From contig JADNRV010000002.1 of the NCBI GenBank assembly GCA_015499995.1, positions 248,001 to 312,000 on the forward strand: a stretch of 64,000 bases of DNA, given 5' to 3'. This document shows, piece after piece, positions 34,826 through 46,500 of the stretch; position 1 is the stretch's first letter, and each line of letters starts with the position of its first letter. This stretch comes from Flammula alnicola (lineage: Eukaryota; Basidiomycota; Agaricomycetes; Agaricales; Strophariaceae). The position numbers and the translations under genes were made by a program. Under the pieces are notes generated by a model that worked only from the letters and a program-made list of their open reading frames with translations, ran no database searches and was not told the origin of the DNA.

Positions 34826-36041
34826 ATGTCTGATAAACCTGCTCTGGAAAAGGTGTCTGTGAACAAGGCGTTTGAGGGAGAGCTAACAAAGTACAAGTTC
34901 AAGGTAAGCTTAAAAGGTTTTCCCATTCGGAATGCCACTCAACTGACCTATTCCCAGTCTGCTGCACTTGGGGGCCTCGATGCGAATTTCAATCTGTTTA
35001 TGCCGTTCAACAACAACGGAGCCAAGGTGCCCGTTCTGGTCTACCTTGCCGGTCTAACATGCACAGAGGATACAGGGTCTGCATTTGCTCACCGGATCGA
35101 GACGACCTGAAGCTGATATGTACCAGAGCACAGAAGGGTGGCTTTCTAGGTGTAGCAGCATCGCAGAACATTGCAATCCTGTTCCCGGATACATCCCCAC
35201 GCGGTGCAGGAGTTCCCGGAGAAGACGATGACTGGGACTTTGGTACTGGCGCGGGATTCTACATCGACGCGACCAAACCCGAATATGCAAAGCATTATAA
35301 CATGGCGACCCATATTACAGTGGAACTTCCAGAGGTTATAGAGGCAGCTGGTATCCCAATAGTTCGTCATTTGTCCGAACATTTAATGCCAGGCGATTTC
35401 GCTGAACTCATATATATATATATAGGATTTCAAGCGCCAATCTGTCTTTGGACACAGTATGGGTGGACATGGAGCTCTCACTCTGTACCTCTCTTCGAAA
35501 ACCAAACAGTACCGGTCTGCATCTGCTTTCGCACCCATATCCAATCCGACACAATGCCCATGGGGAGAAAAGGCATTCAAGGGATACTTGCAAGGAGGAA
35601 CAACAGAAGCGCTGGACAAGTACGATGCCACTGCCATAATTTCAAAGACCACGGACCCCATCCATATTCTGATCGACTATGTGAGTGTCTTCATACCTTC
35701 CAATCAGAGTAAACTGTTGTTGAGTTGGAAATTGTCAGGGAACCGGCGACAATTTTTACAAGCAAGGCCAACTTCTCCCTGAAAACTTTTTAAAGGCTGC
35801 ACGCGAAGCCGGTCATGATGAATTCCAGGTACGCGTAAGAAGTCATGACGCGTATGATCATAGTTACTACTTCGTAAGCTCTTGCTTCATATGTTTACTC
35901 GAAAAATCATTTAAGCATGAAATATTTTAGATATCCACATTTGCTTCGGACCACATCCACTGTATGTTTCTCTTACCATGTGGTTATTCTATCCGGCATT
36001 GACAGAGTTTCTTAGTCCACGCCAATTTCCTGAAAGCATAA
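34826..36041 (+). CDS. S-formylglutathione hydrolase (esterase D family)
   Basis: After [18 protein letters not shown] the family blocks appear in order: [57 protein letters not shown], nucleophile elbow [40 protein letters not shown] (acid) and DHIHFHANFLKA (His). The enzyme splits S-formylglutathione to formate and glutathione, the second cytosolic step of glutathione-dependent formaldehyde removal, relevant to lignin and methoxyl breakdown. Seven or so exons are needed. One intron ends in a (TA)n run before TAG (near 35410-35425). The last intron, 35962-36015, uses CTTAG as acceptor and leads to the stop at 36039-36041. Total is about 285 aa, as usual for the family. Confidence 0.92.
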
Positions 36042-36185
36042 GTGCAGTCTGATTTGGTATCAAGCTCAGAATTAAATTACAGAAATTGAAATTGTACAAT
36101 CTCCAACGATCTACTCGAACACAGAAGAATTTATTGCATCCATTTTTCCAGCGGGCGAGAATGGACACACGAGGATCTGCGTCAT

Positions 36186-38421
36186 TCATGACTCTGCGGA
36201 CGCGACTCTAAGGCGATATAGCTCTTCAAGATCGTCCATCTCGCTACATATCCAGTCGCATTGGAGAGCGTCATATACAGTTGCTCTTTGCTGCGGGTTG
36301 TTAACTAGGAGAGAGTCAACTAGTGTTTTCGCTGCAGGGTTCAACATCGGAGAAAGATCAGTTACAACGGGGAACATCGTCTAGAACATCAAGTCAAACC
36401 ATCTGGCAATTCGCGCCAAGGATCCTGGAAGTATTCCACCTCTCCATGGATAATTTTTTCCTTGAGCCTGAGATCCGCTTGTGTATAGCTTTGAGAAAAT
36501 TGTTGGGAGTTATCTGGGTGACGAGAATCCTTGATGCGAGTTATCCAGTTCGAAGAAGGGCGAGGTTCGTTGTCAAACGGATGAGAGCCACTGTAAGCAC
36601 GACAAGATTCGAGAGCAAGGAGACCATGAATCATCAATGAAGTAGACGGATAGCTGACTGATCTCTTAGATAGAAAACGCACGAGAGCATGATATACAAG
36701 ATGACCCCAGAGCTCCAGCAATCAGCTGGCATCCTAGAAAAAAAGACAAGATGGTTATGGCGCTGCTGAATGACTGGTTTTCCTACCCAATGTAGCCCAA
36801 ATGTTTGTTATCGAGCGCCAGGATGCCTTCGGGCGGCAAATAAGAGACCGTTCCGCAGACATTGAAGGTTTCCTGGTAGGAATTTGGCCGGGCTAGACCG
36901 AAGTCTGCAATGAGAATACGAGGGTAGGGTCCTGGGCAATAAAGAAGGATGTTTTCGGGCTGTTTGTGCACCATCAGAAGGGACAAGAATTTTGAATAAA
37001 GAAGCCTTTGCCTTGAGGTCTAGTTTTGGAAGCATAAGCCCTCAACTCAAAGGTGCAAAGTGGAGCGCACGCACCTCGATGAGAGATTGATTTGTCGTGC
37101 AAATATTTTAAGCCTTGTAGAAGCTGGTACATGATATACTTAGCCTCGGCTTCGCATATTCGATTTCCTGACCCAGTTGCATGCGTGATATACGTGAAGA
37201 GGTCTCCCCCCGTACAGAGTTGGAGAAATATATGACTTCAAGGCAGCCTTAAGATTAATTCCTTGATAGTTGATTCGAAAGAGCACAAACATAAACTTTT
37301 TGTTCTCTTCCGTATCGTATATTTCGTTGATGTTAGGCTGAGGAAAGATATAGGTTAACTTTTGGAGGAGAAAGACTTGTAGACTAACGTGTTTCAAGGT
37401 CATCAATATTCTGACTTCTTTCAACACCTGTCCGACTTCATAATCTCTCTTTGTTCGGATGCTTTTACAGGCGACTTGTCGATGCTTCTCTGGATCCAAA
37501 GCCAGATGCACAGTCGCGAAAGACCCAGTTCCCAGGCATTGCGAGGTAACAATATAGCCTCCGATGCGCTGTGGATGCGAATAATTCAGATTAGGGATCA
37601 TATCATGCTTTCTACAATAAAATACCTTCTGGACGGGATGAGGTGGTGGGGTAGGCTCGAAGAAGGTCAGTTTTTCGGCAGATTCTTTCCATAAATGCAG
37701 GCAAGTGAAGGCTGGAAACATCTAGTTAATGAAGTACAAAGATACCGCACTTCAGACACTCACCAAGTGAGTTAGGAAGTTGAATAATATCCCCGTCCAT
37801 CAGAATTATTGAGGTTTTCTTGATATGCTGGCCATTAAGAGTTATTCCGTTCCGGGATAGGTCCTGGATTCAACATTGTTAATGTTATAAAATCCGTCTT
37901 CGATGGCGAACTGCGTTACCTGGCACGAAATAATGACACCGCCACTTGGAGAACGAACGCTAAATAGGATATGATGCGGTGAGTTCCAGACAGACTATAA
38001 CTGTTAAAGGAAGTAATTTACGCATATAATTTGCAATGAAGACCCGAGACCAGCGTATCATTGACGACGTAAGAGCTGAAAAAATGATAAGCGTAAGAAG
38101 AAGCAGAGATTCACCCTCATAACCATAAGTTAGGATTCCTGCCAATGGTTGCCGGTTTGGTGAGGGTCAGCACAATCGCTAGTAGAACAAGACCAGGAGC
38201 TCGACGGTGATCGCGAGAGGAAATAAATGGCTCTGTAGCGCTACCTTCCTTGCGACCTTGACGCGTTGTGATTAACTTTGCGCATATATCCATGGGTTGA
38301 GAGGATTTAGAGTCCTTCCTAGATGACTCTCGGGCTTTGGTGAAGGAATGGCCTGAATGCAGGTGAGATCTCTGTATAAGTCTCTCAAGGGATCAGAGAA
38401 GATGTGATTACTAGTTGGCAT
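36186..38421 (-). CDS. FHA-domain Ser/Thr protein kinase, Cds1/Rad53/Chk2- or Mek1-like
   Basis: The minus-strand exons encode an N-terminal FHA domain (ATIGRNPN with the phosphothreonine-binding Arg, VSGLHCKLYAV, LSRNGITLNG). A kinase domain follows: GTGSFATVHLAL (P-loop), VACKSIRTK (catalytic Lys), HRDLKPENILL, ADFGLARPN, CGTVSYLPPEG and WSSGVILYIMLSGSHPF. One FHA domain before a CAMK-type kinase is the plan of fission yeast Cds1, Mek1 and human Chk2, which transmit DNA-damage, replication-stress or meiotic-recombination signals. The Asp-Leu-Lys of the catalytic loop is supplied by an 8-nt microexon (37012-37019), followed by a GC-AG intron (36960-37011). The start is uncertain: ATG at 38421 with a 44-nt intron (GTTAAT...CTACAG) or the in-frame ATG at 38293. 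No SQ/TQ cluster is obvious near the N-terminus. Confidence 0.85.
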
Positions 38422-38705
38422 GGTTGCCACAGGGTTGAGAAGGTATCTTGTTAATCTTCGAGACAAAACCAGACAGTGGAGGAGAAACAGACGCCTGTAA
38501 GAATTGAGTTGCCGCAAGATATGATAAGCCACTGGTTACGTAAGCGACAGTATGTAACGCACAAACGTCGTTGTGTGGTCCTCGAAGATAAGTCGTTAAG
38601 TTGTATATACAAGCTTTATCGATCGTTGTACACGTTGGATCTTTGGGCCCATTAAGGATATACTAAGATACTCCATCGATAAAGAAGGAACGCAGACAAA
38701 CCAAC

Positions 38706-41084
38706 TCAATCATAACCCTTCCCACTTCTCTGCTTCACTCGTTTCATCTTTTTGTGCTTTTTACCCGAATCCGCATTCTGCTGTAACAACGCTATGAGGC
38801 GTGCTTGCTTGACGGGAATGGGAGTACCGTCGTTCGCCACCGCGTTTTGATGAGGGTAAGACTTGAGCCTTGAAAATTCTTTGCCGCTTTCTTGAACGAA
38901 AGGTTTGGCATTAAGAGAAGAATTCTTTTCGAAGAAGTCCTGATCGACTGTGCGTGATTTGCTTCCAATGGCTTGAGCTGGAAGTATACTTCCATCGGGA
39001 GCTGTAGGTATCACGTTCGAAGGCACAAATGTATCAGAGTCTTTGCCAACTCTGGTAACAGGCGCGCGTTTCTTTCCGGACGCCCGTATCAGCGCATTTT
39101 TGTGAGTTGGTTGGTTGAATTCCTCTTCCGAAATAGCAGGAGGAGGATGGCAGAAGAGAAGCTTTCCATTCACGTAATCTTTTAGAATGTATCGAGCTGA
39201 ACGGGCTTCGTCGGGGTTACCCTGTCCTGATCGCACATATCCACGAGCAACTGGAAAGAGGTTAGAAACTAGCGAAACCACAAGCACAACAATAACGAGA
39301 CATACTGGCATACGAAATAAGGAAATTCTCGGCCGTGACACTACCATCTCCTCCTTCTTCTACCCCACGAACTTTGATAGTCAGTCCGTATGTTGCTTCA
39401 AGGATATCTTTGGGTAGTCTCTTCGTGAGTAGGGCCACGGGACCTGTATATTCTCTCAGTTGATCGATCGGCAATACACCATCGCAAACCAGGTCGGCCT
39501 TTGTCGTAGCGAACTGGGGGAAAACCAGACCTGGACAATCACACAGAACGATGGAATCTGACAGATGGATGGTCTGGAAATGTTTCGTCTTTCCGGGCGT
39601 GGAAGACACGCTAACTTTCTTTTCTCCAAGCAAGGAATTGATGGTGCTAGATTTCCCCACGTTCGGATAACCCACTAGTCCAACGACGAGTTTCGAAGGT
39701 GGTTTACCGGTTGAATCAGGAAATTCTTAAGAGAGATCAGAAAGGATCAAGATGAAATTTAGTCTCGCTGAAAACGCACGGGAGAGATCAGGAGCCATTT
39801 TTTCGAACATCTCTTCTAGCTCCAGCACGGAAAGAACCTTTGCTCTGGGATCTTGGCCTTCTTCAGTATCTTCTTCTGCAGAAAAATACATATCTTCTTC
39901 CTCGCTTTCATCCTCAGAGTCGGGTGAGTGTGGTGCCCGTGGTTGTTCTTCATCTTCACTTTCCTCGTCACTGCTAGAGTCCTCCCTTGATTGCTCCTCT
40001 TCTGCGCGAGCTAGTGCTTCGGCAGCATCTCTTCGAGCTTGTTGAATGGCGGCAGCATTCGCCGCAGAATAGAAGGCATAATGAATACCTTGTTGATCGA
40101 AATAGTCCGCCCATTGAACTCTGACAAAAAGGTGAACTTTGAAAGCTCAAACTTTGAATTGGTCATTTTTTGGCTTACCTCTGTTGCGCCGTCAGCAAAT
40201 CTGCTTTATTTATCAAGAGCATGCTGCGCCTCTTGTTTTTCCCGGTCCCCGCCTCGCCTTCAGTGCCTTCAACATCTTGAACGTACGTCTCGAGGTCTTC
40301 GCATCTGAAGCGCAAAGGATTTCGAGCGTCAACGATTTGAACGACGAGGTGCGAGCGTTCGAGAACACGCCAGAGTTGCCGCCATACTTCGAGATTGCGC
40401 TCGAACGGTGTCAGGAGGAAGTTTTCTTGATCCTGGAGCCTTTCAAATCTTATAACCTCAATCAAGCATAGATATGGCTAATAGTGACTTACTCGGCGAG
40501 TCCTCGACGCCATTCTAAAAATGAGGCCTTTTCCTGTCTATCCAACTGTGCAGTAGTCATAGATTTGGTCCATGCAGGCCTCCTCGGCACCCTCAACCTC
40601 GTCTTATTTTCTTGATGCTTCTTCAGAACCTTTTTCTCCTCCTGTTCCGATAGAAGGTGGGGATTCTGCGAGGCAGTAGTCGTTTGCTGGATGATCTTCA
40701 CATTTCGCCTCTCTAATCAATAAGTTGGAAATCTTTTCATAAGCTACATCGGTACACACCCGCTGTGAATTCCGTGCCTGCTAGTTGTGCAGTGTTCAAA
40801 AACTCGTCGAGATCGCGCTCCTGTGTCACGGATTTCAAGCGGGATGAAGCATCGACATCGACAGAATACTTTTCATTGGTAATCTAAGATAAAACTTTTT
40901 AAAATATAAAAAAAAATCGTGGTGCTTACGAGGCCTGATTCCTGAAGTTTTCGGGCATCCTTCACTTGCCTATTTATTATCGCCCGTCCTAAACCGCTGG
41001 GGTTTTGGTCTCGACCTTTAGGAGGCTGATAAAAGGCTTATTATGAGTCTGATGTGCAGAGTAGAAGTAGAATTGTCTGACCAT
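38706..41084 (-). CDS. lsg1: Large-subunit GTPase Lsg1 (60S export-adaptor release)
   Basis: The start ATG (41084-41082) is directly followed by an intron (41026-41081), and the next exon reads PPKGRDQNPSGLGRAIINRQ, the conserved Lsg1 N-terminus. The circularly permuted GTPase order is plain: VVQIVDARNP and LLINKADLL (G4) come before GYPNVGKSSTINSL (G1) and LCDCPGLVFP (G3). An acidic insert (EEESREDSSSDEE-type) lies between G4 and G1. The C-terminus is Lys-rich (KKHKKMKRVKQRSGKG). Lsg1 hydrolyses GTP on cytoplasmic pre-60S subunits to release the export adaptor Nmd3. About seven introns; length about 700 aa. The next gene to the left, the FHA kinase, runs in the same direction 284 bp away. 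Confidence 0.92.
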
Positions 41085-42294
41085 TAAGCAAGTATCGGAT
41101 TAGTGTAAGATTGTTAGTTGAATGATGCGAACGAGATAAAAGCCCTCCGGGTCAGTGTTCGGTCGTGAAGGAAGATGCGAGATGTCTGCAAGGGAGAGGT
41201 GGTCGTAAACGAAGGTCGATACAGTCGAAAGGCTTGTAAGCAATCTTTATGCTCTTACGGTCCGAGCATGACAGATGCTCATCCGAATGCGGATAACAAT
41301 CATATGATTTGATGACGTCATCGAGATTGGTGTCCTCTCGTCGGAGCCTCTCGGTTTTCGAAGTTCTCTCGCCTTGCAACCAATTCTTTTTCTTTCTCAG
41401 GTCCCACAGAGAAAGTAATTTTCATTCGGGTTTCCACTTTGCGACCACGCCCTCTCTGTTACCAACGTACCGGCAGAGACCTCTGTTTATGCGGTGGCCT
41501 TGTCGGCGAATGGTATCCAGCGACCTTTACTCCCAGAGTAAATAAAGAATTCAGCACGTCTCTTCGAGACGACACACCAAGTTCTCGGCCGTGTTGTGGC
41601 CACGAATAAAGCGCAACGCCCGAATCTTGACTTTTCCAGTAGAGAGGAGGTGGATGAAACTATGTATGTCATATATTTGATTGCCTGTCATGTATTAATG
41701 GCGTCTTACATTACTGCTACTACTCTCTAGGCTCAATGTTACTATTTACAAAGGTTATTTAACCTGAAGAGATCTAGGAGTCATTCGACCTACCTGCTGC
41801 CTATAAGAGTGCCATTAATGCGCAGATGAGATGGGCTTCACTGCGGATTTCCCGAGCTTAGTCCGCACCTTCCCCACTTTCGTCGCTTCTTTTCCATGTT
41901 GTACATAGACTATAGTGTTCGTAGAATCCTCGTTTTCGCCGAATGATGACTGCAACCTCTGACAGAAATTAAATTCGCGTTTCAGCCAAGTTTCATCTTT
42001 ACCTACTTAGTTTGCATATCATGCGATGCTCATGTGCCTCCAGGGCAAGCATGGTGAGGCTATGGCGCTCTCGACCTTGATTATTCTTTGAATAAATGGA
42101 GAAAAGCCGAAACGCCTTTCAGCAGATTCTTTCTGGACTTGACAGGGAGGCGGGACCGACGCGTTTATTTGTATCATCGATATCTATAGGTTTTCAGCAC
42201 AGCATTTCTCTTGCTCTGTAACTTCATGAGCCTCAACCCAATTGCCAACTGACCGAGTTAACTGTAAGAGCCTCTTCCAGTCGTTCACCACGTT
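41085..42294. other. Divergent intergenic region between Lsg1 and the small C2H2 gene
   Basis: 1.2 kb holding two promoters. Apart from the uncertain small gene at 41815-42052 (-) nothing could be supported. No tRNA or repeat recognised. Confidence 0.4.
41815..42052 (-). CDS. Possible small spliced gene, 63 aa (uncertain)
   Basis: The minus strand reads MLALEAHEHRMICKLSR, then a possible 46-nt intron with a GTAAAG donor. It continues LQSSFGENEDSTNTIVYVQH to a Lys-rich end (KVGKVRTKLGKSAVKP) and stop at 41815-41817. The frame looks protein-like (amphipathic start, basic tail) and fills a 1.2-kb gap. The acceptor needed (CAGAG) is not the first AG, and the frame could be the last exons of a longer gene starting near 42200. 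No family recognised. Treat as a candidate only. Confidence 0.25.
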
Positions 42295-42752
42295 ATGGCC
42301 TCTCTTCCGTCCCTCCTTCCCTCAAAACCAGCCATTCAGGATAGTAAGCTTGTTTCTTTAATGAATTTGACTTCTTATCTCACCTCCGACAGTGACAACT
42401 ACACCGGACCAGATAAAGAATCCATTTGGAAAAGCTACCAATCCTGAATCGTCAGTTTCAAGTCCTTTATATATGTGCCGGCTTTCGCTCATTAATGTTC
42501 AATATGCAGAACGCCCCTCTTTATCTGTGCGCTTGACCGTAAGTAGCATAACATTTCTCAAGGGGAATGCCATTCATCCATGCCATCGCGAATTATACAT
42601 GTTATGGCCTGTCGTGAACTGCAGAATGTTACCGCCTCCTGCCTAATCACAAGGTTCTTATGGCGCATCGCAAGAAGGAGCACTCAGGCCATGCGGAGGA
42701 CGAATCCAATATTATCACCTGGAACGCGACCAGTCCATCGCAGACCCAGTGA
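42295..42752 (+). CDS. Small single C2H2 zinc-finger protein
   Basis: Four exons (42295-42343, 42393-42450, 42510-42538, 42625-42752) join to 87 aa, with donors GTAAGC, GTCAGT and GTAAGT. The protein starts MASLPSLLPSKPAIQDMTTT and carries FICALDQCYRLLPNHKVLMA followed by HRKKEH. That gives C-x4-C-x12-H-x4-H, a complete C2H2 zinc finger, with the second Cys created across intron 3. The tail is short and polar. No exon is longer than 128 nt, so a plain frame scan misses it. A nucleic-acid or protein-binding role is likely from the finger type, but no named family is recognised. Its promoter is shared with the region left of 42295. Confidence 0.65.
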
Positions 42753-43526
42753 GACGCTGAGAGTGTACTCAAAGCTCGCAACTCTAGACGATGACACAAG
42801 CCGTACGAGTCCAAGATTCGACCACGGCGACCTCGTATACACCATTCTCGGTCCCTGATAATCATCACCTTTCAACTTAGAGGTAGCGCAGGCGGCCGGG
42901 CTTCAATTTAGTACAGGCCATTTGCACGAAGATGCAACTCGATGATGCGATCAGGCTGCAAGTTGGTAGATAGGTTGTTAGAGGGCATTGCAACTTGGTA
43001 TATAACTGTTTTCGAGATGTCGGAATACTTAAGATGCTTTGAAGGCAGCTTCAGTTGGTCTCTTGCTTGACTGGTTCCCAGAGTTGGAATTGTGTCAACT
43101 GTACGACGCCAAATCGCAAGCCCAAAGCCGCAAGAGGTCCGTCATCGCTGTGGTTGCGAGGGAGATTGGAGTTATCACCATCAAGACTAAAAAATTGACT
43201 TGATGGTGGGATATTGGGGTTGAGAGAGACCAGTAGATAGATGAATGCATGGCCAAGGCAAACAGAGGCAAATGCCAGTGACACAAATCTGCCAGTCACT
43301 CTCTCAAATCTCAACGCTGCGAATGAACACTTCCTCGTCGTCGTCCGTCTCCTGATCCACAGACGACACAGTGCTCTCCCACCCCTCTCATTTCTCTTCT
43401 CGTTTCCACCCTGACCCCAGCCGTTTATATTCATCAAGACTTTTTCTCCCGTCAACCCTTTTTTTACCACGAAGCTCTGTTTAGCGTTTAGCCATACCGT
43501 CTTTCATAGGCTCCAGGACAAGGAGA
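42753..43526. other. Intergenic region upstream of the Kelch gene
   Basis: About 770 bases, probably promoter and 5' UTR of the Kelch gene, with pyrimidine-rich stretches near 43330-43450. A 139-codon open frame on the minus strand here (43051-43470) has no family features and was not accepted. Confidence 0.45.
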
Positions 43527-46500
43527 ATGTCCTTCTTCTCAAGGAAGAAGAACCCACCGGCTGCTCAATCACCAGCCAATGTCACAATAGCCACGACACC
43601 TAGTCAGGCGCTGGCCCAACTCTCCAACGCTAGCAGGGAAGTCAATCCCTCTCAGCAGCAACCACAATCTGGGAGTTTGCGTGGGGATAGCATTCTCGCA
43701 TCGTAAGTTCAAAAAAATATTCGCTCATACTTTCATACTTTTCTTCTTTCTGACGCAACGATATACAGAGCTGGAAATGCCGGCCTTGCGCCCATACCAC
43801 AGCAGCAATCGCAATCACAGCAGCAGCAGCAGCAACGACCTCGAGACAGGAATAATAGTCCAGGGGCCAACCTCCAACCCTCTAACTCACTTCAAGCGCA
43901 GGTTGGACCCCAGCAGCAGCAATCGGGACCTCCACAACAACAACAACCCCGCCAACCCCCCGCTTTCCCTTGGTCCGCCAGACGCCTCGTCCTCCTTCCA
44001 CCTACCATCCTGAACAAACCAGGCGTCGCTCCACCTACCTCTCCGTCCCCTTCTCCTTTCCCCCGATACGGTCATGCGCTACCCGCGACGGCAACCCCGA
44101 ATGGTGACCTATATCTGTTCGGCGGCCTCGTGCGCGAGTCGGCACGGAACGACGTTTATCTGTTCTCTACCCGTGATAACTCTGCGACTCTGTTACAGAC
44201 GATGGGCCAGGTCCCCAGTCCGCGGATGGGACACGCGTGTGCCCTGGTGGGCAATGTCCTCATCGTGTGGGGAGGAGATACGAATACAGACCCAAACTCG
44301 AAGCCGACGGATAGACAGGATAATGCGCTGTACCTTTTGAATCTAAGTGCGTATCTTTACGACAGACAGGATGTATGTATGTTGGATTCTGAAGCTTATC
44401 TACCCTCTCTTTTATAGTGTCGCGCGAGTGGAATCAGTTGGATGTGTCGGGCCCAGCTCCTGTTGGACGATATGGACATGCAGTCACTATGGTTGGCTCC
44501 AAGTTCTTTATGTTTGGTGGCCAAGTGGACGAGGAGTTTTTAAATGACCTTTGGGCCTTTGATCTTAACTCGCGTAAGTTCTGAACACTTTTCCATTTTG
44601 CCTGATAATTTTATTAACCATTGATGCGCCTGCAAGTTAAAACGAGGTCGGCTTGGGAGCATTGGGAGCCTGGGAGCCCTGACCGACCAGCACCCAGAAC
44701 AGGCCACGTGTGTATAACGCACGAGGACCAAATCATTGTGTACGAAAATCTCTCTTTTTGTCGCTGTCAATTTCCTTTTTCATTTGCTATGTCATTTATA
44801 GTTTTGGTGGAACGGATGGTAAATACCACTACAACGACACTTGGTCATTCAGCTTGCAGACGAGGAAATGGACCGAGCTGCAATGCATCGGGTTCATCCC
44901 CTCTGCCCGAGAAGGCCATGCTGCTGCTATCGTTGGAAACGTGATATATATATTTGGCGGTCGAGGTATCGACGGAAAGGACCTCAGCGACCTGGCAGCT
45001 TTCAAAATCTCAAGTGGGTTCCCTCGCCTCGACTCTACCGTCTTTCTTGGGTTGTAACAATTTGCGCATCGCAGATCAACGATGGTATATGTTCCAGAAC
45101 ATGGGTCCGTCACCAAGTGGACGGTCCGGCCATGCGATGGCATCTATTGGCACAAAGGTATTTGTCCTGGGAGGGGAATCATTTTCTCCATCCAAGTCAG
45201 ATGACCCCAGTATCACACACGTCCTGGACACAAGTGCGTTTCTCGACATTAAGCCAACTTATGTTATGTTATGATCACTTATCACATTAATATCAACTAG
45301 AGCATATCAAATATCCAGAGGATAACAAGGGTCCTCCAGCCTCTACGGTACCACCAGCAAACCAGAACAATTCACGGAAACCGTCTATTACGCCTCAGAA
45401 TAGCCAGAACCCTCAACAGCAGCAGCAAGGGGCTACACCTAACATCAATGGCCGTTCCATGTCACCTAGCATCCCTCCTGAACGCGCCATGTCGCCTGCA
45501 GGAAGGCAGCCAAATGGTGTCGTCCAGCAGGCATTCTCGAACGCTGCCCCGAACGGGAAAGGTAAGCCACCAGTGCGACCGCGCCGGGAGGACGACGACC
45601 TCAACGGAACAGACGACGGCTTCGACATGATTAGCTCGGAATCGTACCAAACCCAGACGCGGGCGAAGAGTCCGGCGCAGGTGAGCTCGAGTCGAGCGGT
45701 GTCGCCTGCAATGAATGGGGGCCAGCCGCCAAATATGGTGGCTGTTTCGATGGGCATCAATGGCGCTACTGGGCGTTCGTCGCCCGCGGTGACCGGCCGT
45801 TCCTCTCCCCTGACTGGACGCGGCTCTCCTGCTCCTGTCGTCGATCGTTCGCGCGCAATGGGAGGCACCCCTGCGGAGGTGCACCAGAATGGCCCGCCGA
45901 ATATTTCGCCCACTGTCAATGGATTCGCGCGGCCTTCATCGAGGACAGGAAATGGTTCGGTGGGCAATGTAACAGCGGACTTGATCCAAAATATTAAAGC
46001 GAAGGATCTCGAGTTGGACAGTGTGAAGAGGCAGATGGCTTGGATGAAGGAGGCACTGGCGAAGGCCGCCCGTTCTGGCTTCGTGCAGACAGACAGAGAA
46101 GGCAGTCCGGAGATCGGTGTCATGAGCAACGTTGCGGGTTCTGAGGAGTCTAATGACGGCAAGCATGCCGAGTTGGCTCTCAAGTTCAAGCAGTTCAAGG
46201 CTCAGGTTCAGGTGAGGATATGCCCTCGTCAAATATCACTGTAATATACTCATCGAATCATTTCCTGGCAGACTTCTATGGCTGAACAAGCACAACAGGT
46301 ATCGGAGCGTCTTGCGGATGCGGAGCGCATCAAAGTAAGCGCAACACAGGAAGCAGCCTATTACCGTGCCAAGGCCGCTGCCTTGGAGGCCAACAACGCG
46401 CAAGAAGTGCAGGGTATGGAGCGTGTTCGAGTTGCAGAACTCGAGAACCACATGTCAGCTCTTATGAACGAGCGGTGGGCGCAGGACAGGAAGCTCAACG

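Noticed and set aside
31430..36041. Secondary-metabolite cluster around the P450
   Set aside because: No synthase, transporter or regulator is adjacent; the nearest enzyme is the housekeeping S-formylglutathione hydrolase.
37981..38145. Membrane-protein frame (LLLLTLIIFSALTSS) on the minus strand
   Set aside because: It is intron sequence read through between two exons of the FHA domain; splicing gives IGRNPNLCSYVVNDTLVSG instead.
43051..43470. 139-codon open frame on the minus strand with one hydrophobic segment
   Set aside because: It lies antisense to the probable 5' leader of the Kelch gene, has no family features and its composition mirrors the pyrimidine-rich plus strand.
45413..46198. 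261-codon minus-strand frame
   Set aside because: It is exactly antisense to the Ser/Pro-rich linker of the Kelch protein, which has clear coding support on the plus strand; GC-rich repetitive codons create the mirror frame.
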